From Actinomycetes bacterium (GTDB taxonomy: Bacteria; Actinomycetota; Actinomycetes; Mycobacteriales; Mycobacteriaceae), in the NCBI GenBank assembly GCA_023460175.1, contig JAEWRC010000146.1, forward strand, positions 1 to 39,079: DNA of 39,079 nucleotides, given 5' to 3'. The notes beneath the pieces were generated by a model. That model was not told where the DNA came from. It searched no databases and saw only the letters and a list, made by a program, of their open reading frames with translations. Each line of letters opens with the position of its first letter. The first letter of the stretch is position 1. Below, one piece after another: positions 7,520 to 16,944 of this stretch. The position numbers and the translations under genes are program-made.

Positions 7520-8284
7520 TCAGTCGGTGCCGCCGTCGAGGCGCAGTATCGTGCCGGTGCAGTAGCTGGCCGCCGGCGAGGCGAAATAGAGGGCGGCGCC
7601 GACGATTTCGTCCGGCTCGCCGACTCGCTGCAGCGCGGTTCCCGCCTTGGCCTCGGCGGCCACCGCGTCGAGATCCCAGGCCTTGGCGATGTCGGTGCGG
7701 AACCGGCCGGCCATGATGCCGTTGACGCGCACGCTGGGACCGAACGCCCGCGCGAACCCTTCGGTCAGGGTGTTCAGGCCGGCCTTGGCGGCGGCGTACG
7801 GCAGGAACTCCGGTTTGGGCCGGATGGCCCCGGTCGAGGAGATGTTGATGATCGCGCCGCCATCGCCGGCGGCCATCCGGGTGCCGATCGCGGCGGTGAG
7901 TCGGAAGGGGCCTTTGAGGTTGATCGCGATGACCTTGTCGAACAGGCTCTCCTCGACGGCGTCGAGGCTCGGATACAGCGGCGACAGCCCGGCGTTGTTG
8001 ACCAGGACATCCACGCGCCCGAATTCCGCGTAGGCGGCGTCGACGAGGTCATCGCAGTCCTGCCAGCTGCTGACGTTGGCGGCAATGGGCAGGGCGCGGC
8101 GGCCGAACCGGTCCCGGACTTCGGTGGCAACGGCCTCGCAGGCCTCGAGTTTGCGGCTGGCGACGATGACGTGGGCGCCGCGCTCGGCAAACGCCATGAC
8201 CATTTCGCGGCCCAACCCGCGGCTTCCGCCGGTGACCAAGGCAACTTTGTCCGTCAGGTCGAAAAGTGGGTCCGAGGGCGCCAT
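7520..8284 (-). CDS. SDR family oxidoreductase
   Basis: NAD(P)-dependent short-chain dehydrogenase/reductase of 254 residues. The nucleotide-binding motif is VTGGSRGLG, followed by NNAG, a catalytic Ser in ISSTGA and the YAAAK Tyr-Lys pair. A C-terminal CTGTILRLDGG is typical of classical 3-oxoacyl-ACP reductase-like SDRs. ATG 8284 is preferred because a TAACGT -10 element ends 8 nt upstream; a TTG at 8293 would add three residues and fall in the promoter. It is the first gene of the operon and probably acts on a hydroxyacyl or ketoacyl intermediate of the same pathway as the dehydrogenase. The exact substrate is unknown. Confidence 0.92.
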   Translation of the reverse strand: MAPSDPLFDLTDKVALVTGGSRGLGREMVMAFAERGAHVIVASRKLEACEAVATEVRDRFGRRALPIAANVSSWQDCDDLVDAAYAEFGRVDVLVNNAGLSPLYPSLDAVEESLFDKVIAINLKGPFRLTAAIGTRMAAGDGGAIINISSTGAIRPKPEFLPYAAAKAGLNTLTEGFARAFGPSVRVNGIMAGRFRTDIAKAWDLDAVAAEAKAGTALQRVGEPDEIVGAALYFASPAASYCTGTILRLDGGTD

Positions 8285-8322
8285 GCCGGTCAACGTTATG
8301 ATGCAAGTGCATTACATGTCAA
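8285..8322 (-). promoter_or_regulatory. Promoter and candidate TetR operator of the SDR-dehydrogenase-TetR operon
   Basis: On the minus strand a consensus -35 TTGACA (8322-8317) is separated by 18 bp from a -10 TAACGT (8298-8293), which ends 8 nt before the SDR ATG, so the transcript should be leaderless. Between the two boxes lies the palindrome ATGCA-AG-TGCAT (8301-8312). Its placement in the spacer is typical of a TetR operator that blocks RNA polymerase. The likely ligand-binding protein is the TetR encoded last in the operon; that pairing is inferred. Confidence 0.6.
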
Positions 8323-8384
8323 AGGCCGAGGCCAGATAGGCTCGGGCGAGAATCGGGGGGCCGAGAGTCTCGGGTTATCTGCTT

Positions 8385-8399
8385 TTCGCTAGCGGCGAA
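8385..8399 (+). promoter_or_regulatory. ClgR-type box upstream of clpC1
   Basis: TTCGC-N5-GCGAA (spacer TAGCG) is a perfect dyad matching the ClgR recognition pattern known in actinobacteria, where ClgR activates clp protease genes. It lies about 200 nt before the clpC1 start. The 308-nt gap 8285-8601 also holds a hairpin (8477-8500) and a TACAGT -10 candidate at 8527-8532 inside CCACT-AC-AGTGG. Confidence 0.55.
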
Positions 8400-8476
8400 C
8401 CAAAAGGGAAACGAATCGGGGTAACCCGACGTTGCTCTATTGCGTCCAGAACGGACAAGGGGGACCGGCGGGGCCT

Positions 8477-8500
8477 CTTGGTGGCCCAGCGGGCACCAAG
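8477..8500 (+). other. Inverted repeat in the clpC1 upstream region
   Basis: CTTGGTGGCCC (8477-8487) can pair with GGGCACCAAG (8491-8500) across a 3-nt loop with one bulged base. Outer GGGG (8470-8473) and CCCC (8507-8510) could extend the stem. It lies about 100 nt before the clpC1 ATG. Whether it is transcribed depends on the start site, which is not known. Confidence 0.5.
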
Positions 8501-8601
8501 GTAACTCCCCACCTACCTCCGACCACTACAGTGGATGGCAGGCAAAGCGCTCACCCGCGGAAGGGCGCCGTTGCGCTATCGAGGGAAGCAGGTAACCACT
8601 G

Positions 8602-11127
<2,526 letters not shown>

Positions 11128-11162
11128 CCGAAGCACGCACGCCACGTAGTCGATACGCCACG

Positions 11163-11198
11163 ACGGGCGGTCACTCCTGAAAAGGGGTGACCGCCCGT
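11163..11198. terminator. Bidirectional terminator hairpin between clpC1 and cbiO
   Basis: ACGGGCGGTCAC (11163-11174) pairs perfectly with GTGACCGCCCGT (11187-11198) around a 12-nt loop whose ends can pair further. It lies 36 nt after the clpC1 stop and 24 nt beyond the convergent cbiO stop, so it can serve both strands. There is no U run, as is common in mycobacteria. Confidence 0.8.
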
Positions 11199-11221
11199 TG
11201 TGCATGGCGACTGCAGTGCGT

Positions 11222-12007
11222 TCAGACCTCGTCGGGCCGCAGCACGATGCGGTTCAGCGCGCGCGAGACGGCCGCACCCCACGGGACGGTGAGCCGCGCT
11301 CCGGCGAGCACGTCGGCGTCGGCGAGCAGTTCGTGGGTGCCGCCGCGGCGCACGGTGCCACCGCCGAGCACGAGGCTCTCGTGCGACCACGTCCAGGCGA
11401 CGTCGACGTCGTGAGTGGTCAGCACCACCGCGGTGCCCGCCTCGGCCAGCGCGGTGAGCGTGGCCAGCAATTCCTCGACCGCGCGCGGATCGAGGCCGGC
11501 GGTGGCCTCGTCGAGCAGCAGCACGCGCGGCCGCATCGCCACCGCGCCGGCGATGGAGACCCGCTTGCGCTGCCCGAAGGACAGGTGGTTGGGCGCGCGG
11601 TCGGCGAGGTCGGCGATGCCGAGGGCGGCCATCGCCTCGTCGACCCGAGCCACCACCTCGGCCCGGTCGAGGCCGAGGTTGGCCGGTCCGAACGAGACGT
11701 CCGCGCGCACGGTGGCGCCGACGATCTGGTCGTCGGGTTCCTGCAGCACCATCTGCACGCTGGTGCGCAGCCGGGTCTTCTCGGCCCGGGAGGTGCCCAC
11801 CGCGGCGCCGTCGAGCAGCACGGCGCCCGTCGTCGGCTTGGCCAGGCCGACCAGGATCCGCAGCAGCGTCGTCTTGCCGGAGCCGTTGGCGCCCAGCAGC
11901 GCGATCCGCTCGCCCGGCCCCAGCGCGAGGCTGACCCCGTCGAGGACCCGCGGCCCGCGCGGATAGGCGAACCCGACGTCGCGCAGCGCCAGGATCTCGG
12001 CCGTCAC
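11222..12007 (-). CDS. cbiO: Cobalt ECF transporter ATPase CbiO
   Basis: ATP-hydrolysing subunit of the CbiMNQO cobalt importer, 261 residues. It shows Walker A GANGSGKTT at 39-47, the Q-loop region VQMVLQEPDDQIVG typical of ECF ATPases, a variant signature LSFGQRKRVSIAG and Walker B VLLLDEATAGLD, followed by the switch His in TTHDVD. GTG 12007 overlaps the cbiQ stop by 4 nt (GTGA), which sets the start; the open frame continues upstream through cbiQ without a credible start. It is the last gene of the cobalamin-riboswitch operon and is convergent with clpC1. Confidence 0.94.
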   Translation of the reverse strand: MTAEILALRDVGFAYPRGPRVLDGVSLALGPGERIALLGANGSGKTTLLRILVGLAKPTTGAVLLDGAAVGTSRAEKTRLRTSVQMVLQEPDDQIVGATVRADVSFGPANLGLDRAEVVARVDEAMAALGIADLADRAPNHLSFGQRKRVSIAGAVAMRPRVLLLDEATAGLDPRAVEELLATLTALAEAGTAVVLTTHDVDVAWTWSHESLVLGGGTVRRGGTHELLADADVLAGARLTVPWGAAVSRALNRIVLRPDEV

Positions 12008-12744
12008 CGCAACCACCGCCAGCTCAGCAGCGACGCCGCCGCGACCGCCCCGAGCAGCGCGGCGGTCGCGGCCAGCCGGGCCGGGCGCACCGGCCGGTCC
12101 TCGGTGAGCACCGCGGTCATCCCCGGTTCCGCGCGCAGCGACATGGCCTCCGACATGGCCCGGGCCCGCCCGGTGGCGCGCACGAAGATCAGCGCCGACT
12201 GGGCGCCCACCACCGCGATCGCGCCCCGGGTGTGCCGTAGGCCGAGCCGCAGCCCGACCGCCTCGCGGGCCGTCACCGCGGACCGGGCCAGGATGCCGAC
12301 CAGCCGATACGTCAGATCGGCGACATGACACAGCGCCGCCGGCACCCCGGCGCGGCGCGCCAGGTCCAGCAGGTCGGCCATCAGCGTCGTCACGGCCAGG
12401 CCGATGGTGGCCGCCGAGGCCGCGATCGACCGCAGCGCGGTGTCCGCCGCCAGATCGACCCCGCCCGGTTCCAGGTGCGGCCCGCCGCGCAGGCTCACCG
12501 CGATCGGCAGCGACCCGATCGCGATGAACACCGCCGGACCCAGCAGCGCCAGGAAGAACAGGCGCGCCCGCACCCGGGCCACCGCGATCGTCGCGACCGC
12601 GGTGACCACCAACACCAGCGGTGCCCCGGTGCGCGGCGGCAGCGCCATCGCACACAGGAGCAAACCCCCGTAGAGACAGACCTTCTCCAGAGCGGGGTCG
12701 GTCGACCACCGGTTCTGCGCGGCGCTGATCTCGAGCGGGTTCAC
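12004..12744 (-). CDS. cbiQ: Cobalt ECF transporter transmembrane subunit CbiQ
   Basis: Energy-coupling T-component linking CbiO to CbiM. The product has 246 residues with about five or six hydrophobic segments, for example VCLYGGLLLCAMAL, VLVVTAVATIAVA, LFFLALLGPAVFIAIGSL and a C-terminal AATAALLGAVAAASLL. Charged coupling stretches are present, such as GLRLGLRHTRG and the Ala/Arg-rich SEAMSLRAEPGM, where T-components contact the ATPase. It starts at GTG 12744, 10 nt after the cbiN stop. Identification rests on hydropathy, these stretches and the M-N-Q-O gene order. Confidence 0.9.
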   Translation of the reverse strand: MNPLEISAAQNRWSTDPALEKVCLYGGLLLCAMALPPRTGAPLVLVVTAVATIAVARVRARLFFLALLGPAVFIAIGSLPIAVSLRGGPHLEPGGVDLAADTALRSIAASAATIGLAVTTLMADLLDLARRAGVPAALCHVADLTYRLVGILARSAVTAREAVGLRLGLRHTRGAIAVVGAQSALIFVRATGRARAMSEAMSLRAEPGMTAVLTEDRPVRPARLAATAALLGAVAAASLLSWRWLR

Positions 12745-12754
12745 GACGCGGTGG

Positions 12755-13093
12755 TCACCCGGTCGTCGACTCCGCTTCCCTGCGGCCGCGCTGCCGGCCG
12801 GCGTACCAGCCGATGGCGCCGCCGAGCACGATGCCGCCCAGCCCGGCCTGCAGCGCGAACAGCCCGGATTCGACCTCGCCGGGCAGCTCGCCGACCAGCG
12901 GGGAGAACCAGGGCTCGTAGTCCTCGTGGATCTCGGTGATCACTTCCTCGGCCTGGCCGTCGGCGCCGCCGAACTCGGCCTCGGCGTCGCGGGAGTAGCC
13001 GAAGAGCAGTGACCCGACGGCGATCACGACGGCCAGCCCCAACAGGGCGATCACCATCGGGGCCATGGAACGACCATTGGAACCGGTGCTCAT
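12755..13093 (-). CDS. cbiN: Cobalt transporter auxiliary subunit CbiN
   Basis: Small two-helix membrane protein needed with CbiM for cobalt loading. It has 112 residues: a transmembrane segment at about 12-30 (VIALLGLAVVIAVGSLLFGY), an extracytoplasmic acidic loop containing FGGADGQAEEVITEI and EPWFSPL, and a second membrane segment at about 78-98, ending in a basic tail. FGGADGQA and the PW-F-P stretch are CbiN hallmarks. ATG 13093 overlaps the cbiM stop (ATGA) and fixes the start. It belongs to the cbiM-cbiN-cbiQ-cbiO operon. Confidence 0.93.
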   Translation of the reverse strand: MSTGSNGRSMAPMVIALLGLAVVIAVGSLLFGYSRDAEAEFGGADGQAEEVITEIHEDYEPWFSPLVGELPGEVESGLFALQAGLGGIVLGGAIGWYAGRQRGRREAESTTG

Positions 13094-13779
13094 GACTGGA
13101 CCTTCTCGCGCTCGGTGCTGCGGTTCAGGAAGCCCAGGCTCACCAGCTCCGAGGAGGCGACCTGGATGAGCACCCGGACCACCACGACGGTGATCAGCCC
13201 CTCGACGATCGCCAACGGCACCTGCGTGACGGCGAAGACGGCCAGGAACTCGGCGAAGCTCTCCCCGATGCCGCCCTCGGCGGCCGGGAAGGCCAGCGCC
13301 AGCTGCACGCTCGTGACGATGTAGGTGACCAGGTCGGCGACGAACGCCAGGGCGAACACGGCCGGCAGCAGGCCGACCCCGGCCTTGCGCAGCGCGAAGA
13401 ACACGGCGAAGCCGGCCCACGGCCCGGCGATCGCCATCGAGAAGGCGTTGGCCCCCAGCGTCGTGATGCCGCCGTGCGCCAGCAGCAGCGCCTGGAACAG
13501 CAGCACGATCGTCCCCAGGAACGCCATCACCGGCGGCCGGAAGATCGCGGTGCCCAGCCCCGTCCCGGTGGGATGGGAGCTGGACCCGGTCACCGACGGC
13601 AGCTTGATCGCGGACATGACGAACGAGAACGCGCCGACCGCGGCCAGCAACGGCCCGGCCGACGGATGCTTCCGCACGGTCACGACCACTTGTCTGGCGC
13701 CGTAGACGACGAACGGCGCGGCCGCGATGGTCCAGGCCACCGCGTGCGCCGGGGGCAGGAACCCCTCTGCAATGTGCAT
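13090..13779 (-). CDS. cbiM: Cobalt ECF transporter substrate-specific subunit CbiM
   Basis: Metal-binding S-component of the cobalt importer, 229 residues with about seven membrane segments. ATG 13779 is certain because CbiM/NikM proteins need the extreme N-terminus Met1-His2 as metal ligands, and the product starts MHIAEGFLPPAHA. Other family motifs are KLPSVTGSSSHPTGTGLG and LLLAHGGITTLGANAFSM, which hold further conserved histidines. It is the first gene of the operon. A Shine-Dalgarno AAAGG lies about 11 nt upstream, just after the cobalamin aptamer. Cobalt rather than nickel is inferred from the B12 riboswitch. Confidence 0.96.
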   Translation of the reverse strand: MHIAEGFLPPAHAVAWTIAAAPFVVYGARQVVVTVRKHPSAGPLLAAVGAFSFVMSAIKLPSVTGSSSHPTGTGLGTAIFRPPVMAFLGTIVLLFQALLLAHGGITTLGANAFSMAIAGPWAGFAVFFALRKAGVGLLPAVFALAFVADLVTYIVTSVQLALAFPAAEGGIGESFAEFLAVFAVTQVPLAIVEGLITVVVVRVLIQVASSELVSLGFLNRSTEREKVQS

Positions 13780-13799
13780 GGTTGTAGTGCCTTTCCGCC

Positions 13800-14003
13800 C
13801 AGCACCTCGTGGGCATCGATGTCGGTGCTGTGGTCGGTCTCCTGGCTCACGGGTCTCCCGGGCCATATCGACTGGTCCGGACCGGCGGCGTCCGCCTTCC
13901 CACCCGCGCACAAGGCACGAGCAGTGGCATGGGGAAACCGTCTTCCCGCTCACAGTGGCGAGGGCCGCCTCGGCTTCGCACCGAGTTCCCGTTCACCGCA
14001 GCC
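13800..14003 (-). promoter_or_regulatory. Cobalamin riboswitch controlling cbiMNQO
   Basis: On the minus strand the hallmarks of the adenosylcobalamin aptamer occur in order. First is a GGGAA plus stem CTCGG-TGCGAAG-CCGAG region (about 13990-13971), then GCGGCCC and the central GCCACTGTGA (13959-13950), then the conserved AGCCAGGAGACC (13847-13836). A 7-bp hairpin follows, CAGCACC/GGTGCTG (13830-13824 with 13806-13800), immediately before the cbiM ribosome-binding site. It is a likely expression platform. The 5-prime end is approximate. B12 binding should switch off cobalt import. Confidence 0.9.
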
Positions 14004-14008
14004 CACGG

Positions 14009-14053
14009 AGCATACCGCCGCGATGCTTGCCGGCGGCCCGACTGCGCTACCTT
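14009..14053. promoter_or_regulatory. Candidate divergent promoters between the two riboswitches
   Basis: On the minus strand TATGCT (14014-14009) is a TANNNT -10 whose start site would fall near 14002, at the 5-prime edge of the cobalamin aptamer. On the plus strand TACCTT (14048-14053) is a -10 whose start site would fall near 14060, at the 5-prime edge of the TPP aptamer. A weak TTGCCG at 14027-14032 could be its -35. Both promoters fit into about 60 bp. Confidence 0.45.
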
Positions 14054-14062
14054 GGTGCGGAT

Positions 14063-14160
14063 AACCCCACACGGGAGTGCACGCGGCAGTGCGCTGAGAG
14101 GACGGCTGAGGGCCGTCGACCGTATGTACCTGTCCGGGTAATGCCGGCGTAGGGAGTGTG
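14063..14160 (+). promoter_or_regulatory. TPP riboswitch (THI box) controlling ykoE-ykoD-ykoC
   Basis: The aptamer signatures are GCTGAGA at 14093-14099 and GGGTAATGCCGGCGTAGGGA at 14136-14155. Stem P1 is CACAC (14068-14072) with GTGTG (14156-14160). The Shine-Dalgarno AGGGAG (14151-14156) is part of the conserved 3-prime aptamer strand and lies 9 nt before the ykoE ATG, so thiamine pyrophosphate binding would directly hide the ribosome-binding site. Confidence 0.95.
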
Positions 14161-14165
14161 AAGCC

Positions 14166-14765
14166 ATGGCCGAACGGGTGTACCGCTGGCGTGTGGTCGA
14201 CATCGTCGTGGCCAGCGTGCTCGCCGTCGCCGCCGGCCTGGTGTTCGTCCTGTGGAACATCGCGTCGAATCCGCTGACCGCCCCGCTCAGCGCGCTGCTG
14301 CCCGGTCTGCAGGCGCTGGCCGGCGGCGGTTGGCTGTTCGCCGGGGTGCTGGTCGCGATGGTGATCCGCAAACCCGGGGCGGCGCTCTACGGCGAGCTGG
14401 TCGCGGCCACGGTGTCGGCGCTGGTGGGCAACCAGTGGGGCGTGCTGACCCTGGAATCCGGCCTGATCCAGGGCCTGGGCGCGGAGTTGGTGTTCGCGCT
14501 GTTCTTCTACCGGGTGTGGAACCTGCCGGTCGCGGTGCTCGCCGGCGCGACGGCCGGGCTGGCGATGGCGATCAACGACCTGGTGCTCTGGTACCCGGGG
14601 GCGGCGACGGCCTTCGCCGTCACCTACACCGTCGCCGGGATCGTCTCCGGGGCGCTGCTGGCGGGCGCGCTGTCCTGGTTCGCGGTCCGCGGGCTGGCCA
14701 AGACCGGGGCGCTGTCGCGCTTCGCCTCGGGCCGGGCCTGGTCGGCCGGCGACCCCGCGCGGTGA
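14166..14765 (+). CDS. ykoE: ECF transporter S component, YkoE family (thiamine or its HMP precursor)
   Basis: Substrate-binding membrane subunit of an energy-coupling factor importer. It has 199 residues and five or six hydrophobic helices, including VVDIVVASVLAVAAGLVFVLW, GGWLFAGVLVAMVI, LGAELVFALFFY and VTYTVAGIVSGALLAGAL. The polar stretch IRKPGAALYGELVAA is typical of YkoE. In Bacillus, YkoEDC takes up the thiamine precursor hydroxymethylpyrimidine. The TPP riboswitch directly upstream supports a thiamine-related substrate, but thiamine and HMP cannot be told apart here. It begins at ATG 14166 behind the riboswitch-borne AGGGAG and overlaps the next gene by 4 nt. Confidence 0.92.
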   Translation: MAERVYRWRVVDIVVASVLAVAAGLVFVLWNIASNPLTAPLSALLPGLQALAGGGWLFAGVLVAMVIRKPGAALYGELVAATVSALVGNQWGVLTLESGLIQGLGAELVFALFFYRVWNLPVAVLAGATAGLAMAINDLVLWYPGAATAFAVTYTVAGIVSGALLAGALSWFAVRGLAKTGALSRFASGRAWSAGDPAR

Positions 14766-16189
14766 TCGGGGCCTGCGCGCGGGGCTGGTCGTGGCGGCAC
14801 GCCGGCCGCGCCCGGCACGCCGTGCGCGATCTGGACCTCGACATCGCGGCGGGGGAGCGGGTGCTGCTCCTCGGTGCCAGTGGCTCGGGGAAATCGACTC
14901 TGCTGCAAGGGCTTGCGGGTCTGCTGGGTGGCAGCGAGGAGGGCCACGAGTCCGGCCAACTGCTCGTGGACGGCGCCCCGCCGGCGCAGCGGCGCAGCCG
15001 GATCGGCATGGTCCTGCAGAACCCCGATTCCCAGGTCATCCTGTCCCGCGTCGGCGACGACGTGGCGTTCGGGATGGAGAACTTCAACGTCGAGCGGTCG
15101 GCCATCTGGCCGCGGGTGCGACGGGCGCTGGACGCCGTCGGCCTGTCGCTGCCGTTGCATCGGGATACCGCGCGGCTCTCCGGTGGGCAGCAGCAGCGCC
15201 TCGCGTTGGCCGGCGTGCTCGCGATGAATCCCGGCCTGATCCTGCTGGACGAGCCGACCGCCAACCTCGACCCGGCCGGCGTTCTCGAGGTCCGCGACGC
15301 CGTGGCCGCGGCCGTCGAACGCACCGGTGCGACGCTGGTCGTCGTCGAGCATCGCACCGAGGTGTGGTTGCCGGTGGTGGACCGGCTGATCGTGCTGGGC
15401 GAGGCCGGCGAGATCATCGCCGACGGCGCGCCGGGCGAGGTCATCGACACCCAACGCGAGCGACTGACCCGCGCCGGGGTCTGGGTGCCGGGCGTCGAAC
15501 CGCCCCGCCCGCCCCGCAGCGGCGCCGGTGGCGCGGCGCTGCTGCGCTCGCACGACCTATCGGTCGGGTATCCGTCCGGCCGTCGCACGGACCTCGGTGA
15601 CATCGAGATCGTCGGCGGCGCAACCACGGTCGTGTCCGGGCCGAACGGATCGGGTAAGTCCGCGTTGGCCCTGACGCTGGGCGGGCTGCTCCCACCGCGG
15701 GCGGGCCGGGTCGAGGCGGCGGCCGGATTCGGGCCCGCCGCGGACCGTCGCGAGCCCATCGGCTGGCGTTCCCGCGAACTGCTCACCCGCATCGGCAGCG
15801 TCTTCCAGAATCCCGAACACCAATTTCTCACCGGCAGCGTGCGCGACGAATTGGCCTGCGGACCAAGGGCACTCGGCCGTGACGACGCCGCGATCGCCGA
15901 GCTGTGCGACGGGCTGCTCGAACGCCTGCGGCTCACGGGCCTGGCCGCGGCCAACCCCTACACGCTGTCCGGCGGCGAGCAGCGCCGGCTGTCGGTGGCC
16001 ACCATCCTGGCCACCCAGCCGGACCTGATCGTCCTCGACGAGCCGACGTTCGGCCAGGACCGCAACACCTGGGCGGAGTTGGTGGGCCTGCTCGCCGAGA
16101 TCGTCGCCGCCGGAACCGGTGTCGTCGCGGTCACCCACGACCTCGATTTCACCGAGGTGCTCGCCCACCGCCGGATCGAGCTGTCATGA
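14762..16189 (+). CDS. ykoD: Fused double ATPase of the thiamine/HMP ECF transporter
   Basis: Two ABC ATPase domains in one 475-residue chain, the YkoD arrangement. Domain 1 has Walker A GASGSGKST at 39-47, Q-loop MVLQNPDSQVI, signature LSGGQQQRLALAG and Walker B LILLDEPTANLD. Domain 2 (from about 260) has GPNGSGKS, VFQNPEHQFLTGSVRDEL, LSGGEQRRLSVA and LIVLDEPTFGQD, each followed by a switch His. GTG 14762 overlaps the ykoE stop (GTGA) and fixes the start; the open frame extends upstream through ykoE only as a shadow. The gene end overlaps ykoC by 4 nt (ATGA). Confidence 0.95.
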   Translation: MIGACARGWSWRHAGRARHAVRDLDLDIAAGERVLLLGASGSGKSTLLQGLAGLLGGSEEGHESGQLLVDGAPPAQRRSRIGMVLQNPDSQVILSRVGDDVAFGMENFNVERSAIWPRVRRALDAVGLSLPLHRDTARLSGGQQQRLALAGVLAMNPGLILLDEPTANLDPAGVLEVRDAVAAAVERTGATLVVVEHRTEVWLPVVDRLIVLGEAGEIIADGAPGEVIDTQRERLTRAGVWVPGVEPPRPPRSGAGGAALLRSHDLSVGYPSGRRTDLGDIEIVGGATTVVSGPNGSGKSALALTLGGLLPPRAGRVEAAAGFGPAADRREPIGWRSRELLTRIGSVFQNPEHQFLTGSVRDELACGPRALGRDDAAIAELCDGLLERLRLTGLAAANPYTLSGGEQRRLSVATILATQPDLIVLDEPTFGQDRNTWAELVGLLAEIVAAGTGVVAVTHDLDFTEVLAHRRIELS

Positions 16190-16944
16190 CCAGCGCCCCC
16201 GCCATCAACCCGGTCGCCAAGCTCGCGGCCGCGCTGGTGATCGCCCTCGGTCTGATCTTCAGCGTGGACTGGGTGTCGGCGCTGACCGCGCTCGTACTCG
16301 AGGTGGGCCTGCTGCTGGTGCTGCGGGTGCCGCTGCGGCAGCTGCTGATGCGCGGCGCGGTGGTGCTGCTGGCCGCGGCGCTGACCGCCGTCACGATCCT
16401 GCTCTACGGCCAACCCAGCGGCACGGTGTACTGGCACTTCCTGCTCATCAACGTCAGCGACGGCTCGATCACGTTGGCGCTGGCGACCTTCCTGCGGGTG
16501 TTGGCCATCGCGCTGCCCTCGGTCCTGCTCTTCATCGACACCGACCCCACCGAACTCGCCGACGGCCTCGGTCAGGTGCTGCGGCTGCCGGCCCGCTTCG
16601 TGGTGGGCGCGCTGGCGGGCCTGCGCCTGGTCGGGCTGCTCCGGCAGGACTGGCAGTACCTGGGGTTCGCGCGCCGGGCGCGCGGGGTCGCCGACCGGGG
16701 CCGGCTGCGCCGGGTGGCCGGGCAGGCGTTCGCGCTGCTGGTCTTCGCGGTGCGGCGCGGTTCGATGCTGGCCACCGCGATGGAGGCCCGCGGGTTCGGG
16801 GCTTATCCGACCCGCACCTGGGCCCGTCCCTCGCCGTTCGGGGGACGCGAGATCGCGTTGATCCTGGCGGCTTTCGGCATCGTCGCCGTGGCGATCGGGG
16901 CGTCGGTCGCCACCGGGCATTGGAACTTCATTGGAAATCTCTGA
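16186..16944 (+). CDS. ykoC: ECF transporter T component (YkoC/EcfT type)
   Basis: Membrane coupling subunit of 252 residues. Four to five hydrophobic segments are visible: LAAALVIALGLIFSV, VSALTALVLEVGLLLVL, GAVVLLAAALTAVTILL, LATFLRVLAIALPSVLLF and a C-terminal IALILAAFGIVAVAIGASV. Two conserved coupling motifs follow the pattern seen in EcfT proteins, FARRARGV and MEARGFGAYPTRTW; the second matches the classic A-R-G motif. ATG 16186 sits in the ykoD stop (ATGA). It completes the ykoE-ykoD-ykoC importer under the TPP riboswitch. Confidence 0.94.
   Translation: MTSAPAINPVAKLAAALVIALGLIFSVDWVSALTALVLEVGLLLVLRVPLRQLLMRGAVVLLAAALTAVTILLYGQPSGTVYWHFLLINVSDGSITLALATFLRVLAIALPSVLLFIDTDPTELADGLGQVLRLPARFVVGALAGLRLVGLLRQDWQYLGFARRARGVADRGRLRRVAGQAFALLVFAVRRGSMLATAMEARGFGAYPTRTWARPSPFGGREIALILAAFGIVAVAIGASVATGHWNFIGNL

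Noticed and set aside
5504..8284. Lsr2-silenced foreign island signature for the accessory operon
   Set aside because: The operon is as GC-rich as the rest of the window and has no AT-rich stretches or mobility genes, so recent foreign origin is not shown by composition.
13836..13870. Second GGAGACC-like element (minus-strand GGGAGACCCG) near the cobalamin aptamer, considered as a duplicated riboswitch
   Set aside because: Only one central CACTGTGA core and one full 5-prime region are present, so a tandem aptamer is not supported.
14252..14761. Upstream extension of the ykoD frame giving a 645-residue protein
   Set aside because: The extension overlaps ykoE in another frame and encodes Arg/Gly-rich shadow sequence; the GTG at the GTGA junction gives the proper ATPase N-terminus.
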